58,475 nt of DNA, taken from assembly GCA_021740585.1 (NCBI GenBank), contig JAIOZM010000015.1, forward strand, positions 1 through 58,475, written 5' to 3'. Numbering within the stretch: position 1 is the first letter of the stretch; each line of letters starts with the position of its first letter. This DNA comes from Bacteroidales bacterium (GTDB taxonomy: Bacteria > Bacteroidota > Bacteroidia > Bacteroidales > GCA-2748055). The notes under the pieces are model-generated. The model was not told where the DNA came from, ran no database searches, and was given only the letters and a program-made list of their open reading frames with translations. Position numbers and translations under genes: made by a program. Of the stretch, positions 34,693 through 45,100 are shown in pieces.

Positions 34693-36765
34693 TTACTCTT
34701 GAATGGTGTACTTGTAAAATGCAAAATTCCATTTTTCTGCCAGTGAAAAACAAACTTCAGAATTTTCATTACAGAATGTTTCAAAATCATTAGCCTGTCC
34801 GGCAATAGCTTGCAGACTAATTTTACTGCCCGGGGATGCTTGAATCTTTATAAATTTAGCAGTATTATCATTAAATTCCCGGTAAATCAGAAAGTAGCCT
34901 TCATTTTCTGAAATGGATTGAAAGCCGGTCCACCCCAAGCCTGAAGGTTCGTCCCCAATGGGCAGAATGATTCCTTTGTGAAATTCTGCCATATGGACCT
35001 TGTAGGCTTTAATCATTGACGATATATCAAAAGCTTCTTCAGGCAGATTTGAGCCTTCAAACCAGGCAAGCGGTTGAGCTGCCATTGTTGTGGCAAATTG
35101 GTAATTAAAAGGGATGTTATTTGGAGCAAGAGGATCATCGTCCAGGTACATATCAGAGTTTCTCCATTTATTAAGAAACTCAATCTGAATATTTTCAGGA
35201 GGAATGTATGAACTCAACATCCATAGATTTCTCAAGGTCCAATGAGGATAATAATTGCCCCAGTCGGTATACCGGTTCTCAAGAAAAATATTACCGTATT
35301 CATTAAAGTAGTGATAACCGGGACGAGGAGCGACTCCGGTAACATCCAGATTAATTACAATATTTCCATCTGAGCCCTTGATTATTTCTTCTAAGAAAGC
35401 CCTGAAATTTGTTTCTGCCAATTTATCAGGAATGATTAATCCGTCAATTTTAAAGTATCTGATATCATATTCAAGATATAGGGATAGAATTACATTGGCA
35501 TCTCGCTGCCAATTTTTGTAACTGCTATCGGCACTTGGATTAAACCATAAACCCAATTGGATTTCAAGTTCCCAGGCTTTGGTTACAATTTTCTCCAAGC
35601 CATCAGGAAATTTTTCTTTATCAGGTTCCCAGTAGTTCCCCTTTTGCCAGATATTTTCCAAAGAACCTCCCGAAAAAGCTGAATTTTTTGTCCTCCCTGT
35701 TTGCCAACCATCATCAATTTGAAAGTGAGTTATACCCAATTTAGAAGCGGCCTTCAATTCCTTCAATATGAAAGCCTCACTAATTATGGAATCCTGTCCT
35801 CTGTCGCCCCAGGTATTCATCATAATCATTTCATCCCGGGAGTTAATTCGGTTTCTGATATTTTTTTGATAGATTCTCAGATCCTTTGAGAAAGATTCCC
35901 AATCTCCCCTGCTAATACCAGAAGCGAAACCATATATTTTGATCCACTTATCAGGCACTATATCTTTATTATCGAATCCCGGACCTGCAAGCAATATATT
36001 TAAGAAATGGTTGGGAGTAGCTGAAGCTAGAAAATCAAAACCCGGGTAATTAATTTGAGCAGGGTAAGATGGGCCTTCTTTTAGAATAAAAAAGCCTATG
36101 TCATTAATTAAGTTACGCGCGAAAATAAGATTAGCTTTAAGCTTTATTTGTCGGGAAAAGACCAGAGATTCTTCTTCAATAATCAGGTTATTGTTATTAT
36201 CCGTTTCATCAAAAAATGTAATGCTTTTAAGTTTCCAGTGCTGGCCGAAAGGTGCGATTCTCTCAATATATGCACTCTCAAAACGCTTCTTTTTTATTTC
36301 ACTTGCCTGTATTCCGTCATATTTTCCCATCAAATATAACTCACATTGAATAGCAGGACTTTCGGGGTAAATGCTGAATATTCTTTTTAAACTCAGATCA
36401 GAATAATGGGTAATTATAGAAAATTCAAGATGAGCATTTGTGGTTTTACTTTGAGCGATCCATTCATTTTTAACTTCTGGCTTTTTCCCGGAAAGTTCCG
36501 TTCCCGGTAGATGAAAATCAGGTTCTTGTCCATCCAAATAGAATTCAGTTTTATTCTTTAGATCTTCTATTTTCAAGCTAATTATATCGCCTGCATTCCA
36601 TAAATACACCCTTTTGATTATGGAATTACCTATGATAAGAGTATCATTTTCCAAAATTCCATAACATTCATTTTCATTCATCATTTCCTGCCCTGTCAAT
36701 GCTTTCGGAAAAGCTAAAAGACAAAGAAGAATGAATATATTCAAACTTTTCAAACGGACTTTCAT
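34693..36765 (-). CDS. GH36-like alpha-galactosidase (melibiase-type)
   Basis: About 690 residues from the ATG at 36765, which gives a normal signal peptide (ending FPKALTG); the frame also has an ATG at 36792. The N-terminal beta-sandwich (about 40-270) is followed by a TIM barrel with ITHFQIDDGWQTG (about 345-357), LGLWFNPSADSSY, the KxD nucleophile motif RYFKIDG (Asp about 441) and RYTDWGNYYPHWTLRNLW. These are GH36/clan GH-D features. It probably removes terminal alpha-galactose or alpha-N-acetylgalactosamine side chains in the periplasm. Substrate choice is inferred. It lies 50 bp downstream of the sulfatase-esterase gene. Confidence 0.82.
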   Translation of the reverse strand: MKVRLKSLNIFILLCLLAFPKALTGQEMMNENECYGILENDTLIIGNSIIKRVYLWNAGDIISLKIEDLKNKTEFYLDGQEPDFHLPGTELSGKKPEVKNEWIAQSKTTNAHLEFSIITHYSDLSLKRIFSIYPESPAIQCELYLMGKYDGIQASEIKKKRFESAYIERIAPFGQHWKLKSITFFDETDNNNNLIIEEESLVFSRQIKLKANLIFARNLINDIGFFILKEGPSYPAQINYPGFDFLASATPNHFLNILLAGPGFDNKDIVPDKWIKIYGFASGISRGDWESFSKDLRIYQKNIRNRINSRDEMIMMNTWGDRGQDSIISEAFILKELKAASKLGITHFQIDDGWQTGRTKNSAFSGGSLENIWQKGNYWEPDKEKFPDGLEKIVTKAWELEIQLGLWFNPSADSSYKNWQRDANVILSLYLEYDIRYFKIDGLIIPDKLAETNFRAFLEEIIKGSDGNIVINLDVTGVAPRPGYHYFNEYGNIFLENRYTDWGNYYPHWTLRNLWMLSSYIPPENIQIEFLNKWRNSDMYLDDDPLAPNNIPFNYQFATTMAAQPLAWFEGSNLPEEAFDISSMIKAYKVHMAEFHKGIILPIGDEPSGLGWTGFQSISENEGYFLIYREFNDNTAKFIKIQASPGSKISLQAIAGQANDFETFCNENSEVCFSLAEKWNFAFYKYTIQE

Positions 36766-36815
36766 TCCCAATTTATTTTCTGAAAATTTCATATTTTTGC
36801 ATCTTATTTATCAAC

Positions 36816-39101
36816 TTAGGGTTCTAAACTAATGGTTGGTTCTCCTTCAAGAAAACCATATTTTCCCAGAAATTTATCCATTTCATAAACTGTTGTAGCG
36901 TACATTTTATACCCACCCTTTCTTTCGTTAAAGAAGCCATGTTTTTGTCCCTCATAAATTCTCAATTCGCAGTCATTCCCGGCCGCCTTCATTGAGGATT
37001 GGAATTCTTCAGCTTGCTCAGGAGAAAGATGGGGATCTTCACTTCCCAACATCAGAATTACAGGTGGTTCACCAGGACGAACATTATGAAAAGGCGATAT
37101 TTTTTTATAATTCTCCCCAAACAGATCATAGCGATAGCCTTCAGGACCGTTATTCAAAACCGGATTGAAGAGAACCAATGCATCGGGAATGGAAGAAATT
37201 TTGAGATCTTCAGTTGGATCATCCAGTCCTGTTAACATACCGCAAGCCGCAGCCAGATGACCGCCTGCCGAACCTCCACCCGCAGCAATTTTGTTGGGAT
37301 CAATTCTAAACCTCGCTGCATTTTTGCGAACCCATCTTATGGCAGATTTTGCATCCTGAACGCATTCAAAAGGGCTTACACCATCCCTCAACATGGTTCT
37401 GTAATCGGCCTGAATGGCAATTATACCTCTTGAGGCAAGATATTTTGATTGTTCTGTAAACTGAGTAGATTTCCCTGATCTCCAGCCGCCTCCATGAAAG
37501 AATACGATTGCTGGAAGTTTATTTGTTGAGGAATAGTTTTCCGGGAAATAGAAATAGGCATATAATTTTTGTCCATCAATGGTTTTGAAATTTTCAGATA
37601 CCGCATTTTCAAGTTTCAAGTCTGTATTTTGAAAATAATCGTTGTAAGCCAGATTATCTTTCCACCAATCTAATTGAACCTCTGGTGGATCATGAGGATT
37701 TATTCCTCTCTTTTTCCACAAAGGAGCATATTTTTCGTTCCTTTTTATCAGAAGTTCTTCAATGAATTCATCCGACTCGAGTACTTTCCCTTTATCACCG
37801 GTCTGCTCAATCCAGCTATCGAGTTTTTGATTTAGTTCGGATAATATTTCAGAGTATTCCTCATCAGAAGCCAGATTAATTGTTTCTTCAGGATCGGATA
37901 TGATGTTGTAAAGTTCGAATTCTGGTTTAGTTTTAGCCAGAAAGCTTTTTTGCACATCCGTTAGTTTGCCTTCTGCATTCAATACCCGGTGAAGATGAAT
38001 AGAGGGGTAAAAGAATTCCTTATAATGCCCGAATTGCGCATATGGCTTTTCAGGTAGAAAATTATGTATTAGTTTATACTCTTTTGTGCGTACTGCTCTA
38101 ATTCTGTCAACAACACCATCGCACCTGTCTCTTGCAGCAAATATCTCATCTCGAATAGCTTCCTGAAGCTTAATAAATGCTTTTCCTTCCATAACTTCCG
38201 GAATTTCTACTCCAGCAATTTGAAGAATGGAAGCGGTAATATCAATTGTGCTTACCAGATTTTCGTTTATTGTTCCGGGGTTAATCTGCTTTGGCCACCT
38301 CACAATTAAAGGGATTTTAATTCCAGAATCGTATAGCCATTGCTTTCCTCTTATCATGCAACGACCATGATCACCTATGAAAATCACCACGGTATTTTCT
38401 TTAAGACCTTCCTTTTCAATTCGCTCTAAAATCTTTCCTACCTGTACATCCATAAATTGAATCGAATTAAGATAGCGCGCCCAATCGAGGCGGTTAACAA
38501 GATGGTCTGCATAGTAAGAGGGTAGTTGTATTTTATAAGGATCAACAGGCTTTTCAACCATATTCTCTATCCCTTCCCAGTGTTTATCCCTATGGGTAGT
38601 GTAAATTGAGATTTGCGCATAAAATGATTGCCCCGGTTTTCTGTGCTTCCAATCATCACCATCAAAAAAGTTTTCCCCGGAGAAGTTAAAATCGGTTTTT
38701 TCGTCTCCATATTCAGGATTCACAACATTACAGGTATAATAGCCGGCATCCCTTAAAAGTTTTGTAAAAGGAACAATCGAGTCAGGAAGATTCCCTATAT
38801 CAGACCTATGGTTGTGGGCGCCAAAACTGGTTTGATATAAACCAGTCATAATTGCAGAGCGGGATGGAGAACAAACCGGGGATGTGGAGAATGCATTTGT
38901 ATAACGCACTCCTTCCGAAGCGAGGGAATCCAGATTTGGCGTGCTTAGGTCGGTACGTCCATAACAACTTAAATCGGGGCAAATATCCTCAGAAATTATA
39001 AATACAATATTGGGCTGTGTATCATTGGAATTTGAACATGAAGTCATTCCGGATATTGCACCTAATAATATAATAGCTGTTTGCGTTGCATTTTTAAGCA
39101 T
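36816..39101 (-). CDS. Bifunctional sulfatase-esterase fusion, lipoprotein
   Basis: A 761-residue two-enzyme protein. The lipobox Cys22 is in SGMTSC. Residues 30-475 are an S1-type sulfatase: the metal site IFIISED-like stretch (NIVFIISED), Cys77 of the C-S-P-S-R formylglycine motif (VCSPSRSAIMTG), and IGDHGR at 242-247. Residues 485-761 are an alpha/beta-hydrolase esterase with oxyanion HGGGW (536-540), Ser611 in GGGSAGGH, Asp689 and His721 of EGQKHGFF. There is no stop or frame break between the two. It would remove sulfate and probably acetyl esters from the same glycan. The maturation enzyme (FGE/anSME) is not in the window. Confidence 0.9.
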   Translation of the reverse strand: MLKNATQTAIILLGAISGMTSCSNSNDTQPNIVFIISEDICPDLSCYGRTDLSTPNLDSLASEGVRYTNAFSTSPVCSPSRSAIMTGLYQTSFGAHNHRSDIGNLPDSIVPFTKLLRDAGYYTCNVVNPEYGDEKTDFNFSGENFFDGDDWKHRKPGQSFYAQISIYTTHRDKHWEGIENMVEKPVDPYKIQLPSYYADHLVNRLDWARYLNSIQFMDVQVGKILERIEKEGLKENTVVIFIGDHGRCMIRGKQWLYDSGIKIPLIVRWPKQINPGTINENLVSTIDITASILQIAGVEIPEVMEGKAFIKLQEAIRDEIFAARDRCDGVVDRIRAVRTKEYKLIHNFLPEKPYAQFGHYKEFFYPSIHLHRVLNAEGKLTDVQKSFLAKTKPEFELYNIISDPEETINLASDEEYSEILSELNQKLDSWIEQTGDKGKVLESDEFIEELLIKRNEKYAPLWKKRGINPHDPPEVQLDWWKDNLAYNDYFQNTDLKLENAVSENFKTIDGQKLYAYFYFPENYSSTNKLPAIVFFHGGGWRSGKSTQFTEQSKYLASRGIIAIQADYRTMLRDGVSPFECVQDAKSAIRWVRKNAARFRIDPNKIAAGGGSAGGHLAAACGMLTGLDDPTEDLKISSIPDALVLFNPVLNNGPEGYRYDLFGENYKKISPFHNVRPGEPPVILMLGSEDPHLSPEQAEEFQSSMKAAGNDCELRIYEGQKHGFFNERKGGYKMYATTVYEMDKFLGKYGFLEGEPTISLEP

Positions 39102-39125
39102 CGTCTAATTTTGTTTATTTGTTGA

Positions 39126-40652
39126 TTAATTACAATTCTCGAAATTGATATTGCTACAGTTCTGGTTTACTTCAATATGTATTGCACCTCTTGGAAAAGT
39201 TGATTCGGAGAACCAAAAATTCCGACATGAATCCAGAACAATTGATGGAGATTTTTCATTTGATAATATAAGTTTATTGACAAAAACAGAATCAGCATCC
39301 AGTGCACACATCCCTTCGTAAGAATTTATGTTGATATCGTCAAAAAATATATTCTTCATCGGATTTTCCGGTAGTCCAACCAAGCTGATCCCTTTTCCAT
39401 GAATATTTTCGGCAACAAGTCTTTCAATATGAATATTATTATAAAAGGGAGTCAGACTGTCAAGCGGGAAGGCTGGTAATCGGGGTGTATATCTGAGCAT
39501 ATTAACAATAACTCCTTCATAAAGAATATCCTTCATATAGATATCCCTGAAAAATATATTTTCAACACCTGCACCTCTGCCACGAGCCGTTTTTATTCTT
39601 ATCCCTCTATCTGTCCCATAAAACTCACAATTGCTTACTAAAATATTTCTGATGCCCCCGGAAGTTTCACTACCTATAACCACTCCTCCATGACCCTTAA
39701 GTGCTATACAATTATTTATTATTATGTTTTCGGATGGTTTGCCGACACGTATTCCATCTATATTTCTTCCTGATTTAATTGTAAAACAATCATCGCCCGA
39801 ATTGACAATGCAATTTTCAATGATTACATTTCGACAAGACGAAGGATTAATTCCATCGCCATTGCGGGTATGACCATATTCGCCAATTGTTTCTACATTT
39901 ACATTACGAATTATAATATTTTCACAATAGAGCGGATTCAATGTCCAGAAAGGCCCATAATTCAAACTGATACCATCTATCAGAATATTTTTGCAATTCA
40001 CAAATTGAAGAAAGGAAGGGGGTAGATAATTTTCGGATGTGTCGTTAAAAATCCGGTTTTCAACGGGAACTTCGTTATCAGCCATCAAAATTAGCTTACT
40101 CCAGGCTTTTTCACGATATTTATTATACTTCCACCATGCTTTTCCCTGTCCGTGAAATTTCCCTTTTCCTGATATCACAATATCTGTTTTTCCTTCAGCA
40201 TGAATTAAAGGAGAAAATTTGTAGCACTCTATTCCCTGGTGTCTTGAGAGCACAGCAGGTAGGTATTCAAAAAGATTTTGCGAGAAAAATACCTCTGCGT
40301 TATCGGAAATATGGAGTTCGATATGACTTTCCAGATGAATTGGACCACTGAGCCATTTTCCATCAGGTATAATTATTCTTCCTCCTCCGCTTTTATGGGC
40401 TTTTTTAATGGCTGAATGAATGGCTTGAGATACATTTACACTTGCTCCTTCCAGTGCTCCAAAATCAACAATATTATACTCTTTCGAGGGAATAGAGGGT
40501 AAATCAAACATTTTAAAAGAGAAAGGCATATCAGCAGGCAATACAGGGATTTCATAATGGACCCGGTTAGACTTATCTTCAGATGAATTGTTGCATGAGA
40601 ATTGTCCTAAAAGAAGGATACAAATGAGAAAATAATTTAATAATTGCTTCAT
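39126..40652 (-). CDS. Glycoside hydrolase family 28 (polygalacturonase-like), lipoprotein
   Basis: A 508-residue protein with lipobox Cys20 (GQFSC). The beta-helix carries all GH28 catalytic motifs: NGDGI (264-268), SGDD with Asp287/Asp288, GHGGVVIGSE (320-329) and RIK (352-354). The N-terminal YNIVDFGALEGASVNVSQAI matches the family's opening. GH28 enzymes hydrolyse alpha-1,4-galacturonosyl (or rhamnogalacturonan) bonds by inversion. It is the clearest evidence that the substrate contains galacturonic acid. The gene is 33 bp after the sulfatase gene in the operon. Confidence 0.94.
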   Translation of the reverse strand: MKQLLNYFLICILLLGQFSCNNSSEDKSNRVHYEIPVLPADMPFSFKMFDLPSIPSKEYNIVDFGALEGASVNVSQAIHSAIKKAHKSGGGRIIIPDGKWLSGPIHLESHIELHISDNAEVFFSQNLFEYLPAVLSRHQGIECYKFSPLIHAEGKTDIVISGKGKFHGQGKAWWKYNKYREKAWSKLILMADNEVPVENRIFNDTSENYLPPSFLQFVNCKNILIDGISLNYGPFWTLNPLYCENIIIRNVNVETIGEYGHTRNGDGINPSSCRNVIIENCIVNSGDDCFTIKSGRNIDGIRVGKPSENIIINNCIALKGHGGVVIGSETSGGIRNILVSNCEFYGTDRGIRIKTARGRGAGVENIFFRDIYMKDILYEGVIVNMLRYTPRLPAFPLDSLTPFYNNIHIERLVAENIHGKGISLVGLPENPMKNIFFDDININSYEGMCALDADSVFVNKLILSNEKSPSIVLDSCRNFWFSESTFPRGAIHIEVNQNCSNINFENCN

Positions 40653-40684
40653 GTACTTAAATTTTTGGTCTGAAAGCTTTCTAT

Positions 40685-42106
40685 TTATTCAATTGTTGAG
40701 TGAAAATTCCAATATGGAGATTCGGTTCTATAATCCATGACTAGTTTCTTAAGCTCGAAAAGTTTTTCAGGCTCATCATCAGCAAGATTGAATGATTCTG
40801 TTGGATCAGATGAAATGTTGTATAACTCATTAATACTGTCGTTGAAATAGAAAATTCCTTTCCAATTATCTTTTAGAATTGCGCACTGCGAGCCTTCAAT
40901 CGGATGATGAAATTCCCAATAAAGAAAATCATGTTCCTTCTGTTTCCCATTCCCCGTAAGAGTTGGTAACAGAGAAACACCATCTGTGTTTTTCGGATTT
41001 CTAATTGACAAGATGTCTGTAATGGTTGGCAATAGGTCCCAGGAAGCAGAAACAAAATCTGTTTTGGTATTTTCATTAATTTTCCCTGGCCATCTGATGA
41101 TTAAGGGAACCCGAATCCCTCCCTCATATAAGTTGCGCTTAACGCCCCTAAGTCCGCCGGTGCTGTTAAAAAAATCAGGATCGCATCCATGTTTTCCAAG
41201 TGCCTCAGGGCCATTGTCACTGGTAAAAATAATAAGTGTATTTTCTTCGATTTCAAGTGAATCGAGGAGGTTAATTATTTTTCCTAAATCTTTATCCAAC
41301 ATTGAAACCATTGTTGCATATGTTGCCCTGGGACTTTGATTTGGAGGATAGCTATCTGAACCTTGAAATGGATACTCAGGAAATTTATATTGATATCGAT
41401 CCATTTCTTTTTCAGGGGCAACAATTTCTGCGTGTGGCAGGGTATAGGGTAAAAAGAGGAAGAAAGGAGTATTTTTATTTGTACTGATAAAATTTAGAGC
41501 CTTTTGAGTAAAAAGATCTTGTGTAAATATTGTTCTTGAATTCTTATTTTCCTTTATTTCAATACTGTCTGTATTATGGTACAAATAATTACTATAATAA
41601 TCATGTGCATGTTTTTGATTCAAATATCCAAACCATTCATCAAATCCCTTATTGTTTGGGTCACTTCCACTTCCAGATTCCCCTAAACCCCATTTCCCGA
41701 AAATACCGGTTTTATAGCCTGCATTTTTAAGGATCATAGCCAAAGTTGTATCATTTGAATTTAGGGGAATTCTTTCGTCTCCAAATCCGTTTCCGCGAAT
41801 GGTAGCATGACCTGTAGTTTGCCCGGTTAAAAGACAGTTGCGGGAAGGAGCACAAACGGTTGAGCCGCTATAATGAGAAATGAAAGAAATACCTTGCGAA
41901 GCAAGTAAATCAGTATTTGGCGTCGAAATTTTTGTCTGGCCATAACATCCCAGATCTCCATACCCCAAGTCATCAGCGAGAATAAGGATTATATTGGGCC
42001 TGTTATGTTCATTTACGATTTCTGAATTTTGACATCCCGACACCATGGTTATAAACGCACTAATGATTCCGATACTCGTCTTTCCTGCTTTCATAAATTC
42101 TTTCAA
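40685..42106 (-). CDS. S1-family sulfatase, lipoprotein
   Basis: A 473-residue arylsulfatase-type enzyme. Features are the lipobox Cys25 (MVSGC), the metal-binding ILADDLGYGDLGCYG, the active-site Cys85 in C-A-P-S-R (TVCAPSRNCLLTG), IFGKWGLGESG, and FTSDNGPE for the second metal cluster. The overall layout, about 450 residues with GVKRNLYEGGIRVPLIIRWPG, is typical of polysaccharide sulfatases. Cys85 needs conversion to formylglycine by an enzyme encoded elsewhere. It would desulfate oligosaccharides before glycosidase action. It lies between the propeller-lyase candidate and GH28. Confidence 0.94.
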   Translation of the reverse strand: MKEFMKAGKTSIGIISAFITMVSGCQNSEIVNEHNRPNIILILADDLGYGDLGCYGQTKISTPNTDLLASQGISFISHYSGSTVCAPSRNCLLTGQTTGHATIRGNGFGDERIPLNSNDTTLAMILKNAGYKTGIFGKWGLGESGSGSDPNNKGFDEWFGYLNQKHAHDYYSNYLYHNTDSIEIKENKNSRTIFTQDLFTQKALNFISTNKNTPFFLFLPYTLPHAEIVAPEKEMDRYQYKFPEYPFQGSDSYPPNQSPRATYATMVSMLDKDLGKIINLLDSLEIEENTLIIFTSDNGPEALGKHGCDPDFFNSTGGLRGVKRNLYEGGIRVPLIIRWPGKINENTKTDFVSASWDLLPTITDILSIRNPKNTDGVSLLPTLTGNGKQKEHDFLYWEFHHPIEGSQCAILKDNWKGIFYFNDSINELYNISSDPTESFNLADDEPEKLFELKKLVMDYRTESPYWNFHSTIE

Positions 42107-42166
42107 TTACAAAATCTTTCAATTAAGAAACTATAGCTTTAAGCCATTAATACAATTATAAAATAT

Positions 42167-45100
42167 TTAATATCCAGTGCTCTTCATTTCGCTAAAAGGC
42201 CAAAAAGAAGGATCGTTACTTATTATTATATCACCGGAAACGGCACCGGCTTTTCGAGGGATAAATTCAATTTTATGAACCCCTTTTTCAAAAATGAAAA
42301 TCTCGGGGCTGCCACTTTGCTTTCTACCCAGAGGAGACCACTTCCAGGTGTCATATAATCCGAAGGCTTTCCATTCCGTTTGAAGAATATTATCAATAAT
42401 GATATCAAACTCAGAGGTCAGTTTAAGTGTGTTAACCGAAGATCCCCATATAGCATATTTTCCCGCTGACGGAATATCAAAATCCCACTTCAGACCAGCA
42501 GCCTGATTTTCTTTGTGTGTTGCAATTAAAAAAGTTTCTCCTATTTGAGAAGAATATGCTGTATCAAATCCGGAATAATCACAATCAGAAATTTTTAACT
42601 TGCACTCAATCGGGATAAACGGCTCAATATTCACAGAAGCACTGGTAAATTCTGATTCATTTCCCCAATAATCTACCACAGTTATCTTGTAATAATAGCT
42701 CGTTCCGGCTTGAAGTCCCCAATCAGTCCACCTACACTCTGAAGGAGATCCAATAAGATTATTCTGACCGATTATAAAATCAGGGTTGGTAGAACAATAT
42801 ACATTATAATAAAGTACATCATTTGATTTAGATTTCGTCCAGCTGATCTGATTTGTATTTGGGGAAAGATTTACTGCACGAGTGATAACGGGAGCTTCCG
42901 GTTTTAGATTATCAATGGTGTATAAACCATTAGGAAGAAATTTTTTCTCACGGGTAATTATTATTTTATCGATTGAAATTCCTGGCTGAGTTGCATTGGC
43001 TATAATAACTTGCCTCCCGCTTACTAATTCCAGAGGTTGTGTAGATTTTTGCCAGATCCAGGTTTCATCAACCCCTTTTAATGAAAAACTGTAGCTGTCA
43101 TTTAATTTAAAGCTTAAACCTGAAGATCCCTTTACACGCGCCCAAAAGACATATTCGCCTGTTTCCGGCACATCTAAATCAAATTTTAATTGGCCTTGGG
43201 GCAAAAGTTCGACAAAGTATCCATTAGATGCATCCGTCATATTAATTCTTTCTTCACTTGGAAAATTAATTTCAGCCCATTCAGCTTCCAAAACCAGTGA
43301 ATGGTATTTCTCAAATTGAGATACGGCAACTGGGTAAAGGATTTTGGAAGGTCGGCTAATCAGACCCGAATACTCTCTAGCAATCACGCAGAATGAATTG
43401 GTTTTAAGTAAATCAGAAGAAACCATTATACAAGTATCTTTTATTATTTCAGAAGAAAAAAGATAAAAATCATTCAAACCTTTTTTAGACGCATATACCA
43501 AATAACCTTCTGTTTCTAAAGATTTTCCCGGTTTTCTCCAACAGATATAATTTTCCTTGGCTTCTCTTACGAATGTGAGATTTTCCGGGGGATCAGGGAA
43601 ATGACTTACAGAAACAAAAATGTCAGAAAACTGTCCCATTACATCGCTGTTGGAAACTACTTTGGTTCCATCAGGACTGCTATTTGGGTGCGGATGTGTA
43701 CTGTGGTGATCTGGATGCCATTTATTGGTGTGATCGTAGCGGGAAGTCTGATTCATAAAAAGCTTCTGTGTAGTATTATTTTCTTCCAGCGAGACATAAT
43801 TTACCGATCCGGCACCTTCACCGCCATCGCATACAAAGTATTTGCCATCAAGACAAGCAGAGGCATGACCTCCATATGGATAAATGGTATGTAAATTTGT
43901 TCCGTCTACATTTATAGCATCGTAGCGTATGTCAAAATTTTTTGTTCCATCAGGAAGCACTTCCCGTGCATTGAAAAATACAGTTTTGCCGCCGGGAATC
44001 CAATCTGGATGTCCACCATCAAATGGAATTTCGATAATATCAGATCCGTCCGGTTTACAAGTAAAGCTTTGTCTGGGCAGATCGAAGTTGTAAAAGATTC
44101 TTCCATCCTCAGATTTTGTAAACCTTAAGCGATGAAACAACTTTTCAAAATTGATTACATGTAGAATTTCGTTTCTGTTGGTTATAAAGGCGCGGGAAGG
44201 ATGTTCCTTGTCCTCCCATTCGCCATTCATAAAGTCTCCATATAAAAATAATTCTTCCGATGGGTGAGGAGGCTGCAGCACTCCTAGATCGCCTGGATAA
44301 TCTGCAATTATTTTTTCTGAACCATCTTTCACATTAAAACTAAGTAGCCTTGTCAGAGTCTTATTATCAACTTCTATAGTTTTCGAATAATATATGATAT
44401 CAGGATAGCGAATACTCCAAAATCCTTTTTCGAAATCTGTTTGGTGTTCATTTGCAACAGATCGTAAGTTATTTCCATCCGCGTCCATCAGCCATCTTTC
44501 AGCTTTACCATTCCTCAATGTTCTGAAAAGCAGATATTTTCCATCAGCACTCCAAACAGGGATATCTGTATATTCATTAGATTCAACTGCCGGATCTGAT
44601 GTCATCTGCCAGGATGTACCTTTTGTAGAGGGGTCAGTAAAAATTGTTCTTTCAGACTGATAAAAAATTTTGTCTTCGGTAAAGAAATCTTGCTCTTTCC
44701 AACCTAGCCTTAATGTCTTCTGGGTCAACAGCTTTCCTAAACCTAGTTTTTCAGAATACTCCAACGATTTATCCCATTGATTTAATAGTCTATTGTCCAC
44801 AGAAGCTTTAAATACTTTAAAATCATCGACTATCATATGGTTTGACACAGTACGGAATCCAAACCAACCGCTCGTATATGGATGAGGATCATAAAAATCG
44901 AACAACAGAATATCGTCAATATAATATTGAACAATTTTATCACATGAAATTATCCGAATTTGATACATATGGTTAGCTTCAAGCTGGAATTGGTCAGCAG
45001 ATATATCATGTTCCTCCAATAAAGGTTTGTCACCATGTCCGGTATACCTTCTAAACCGAGTAGTTGTATTCTTATGGCCGCCTACACCCGTATAATAAGT

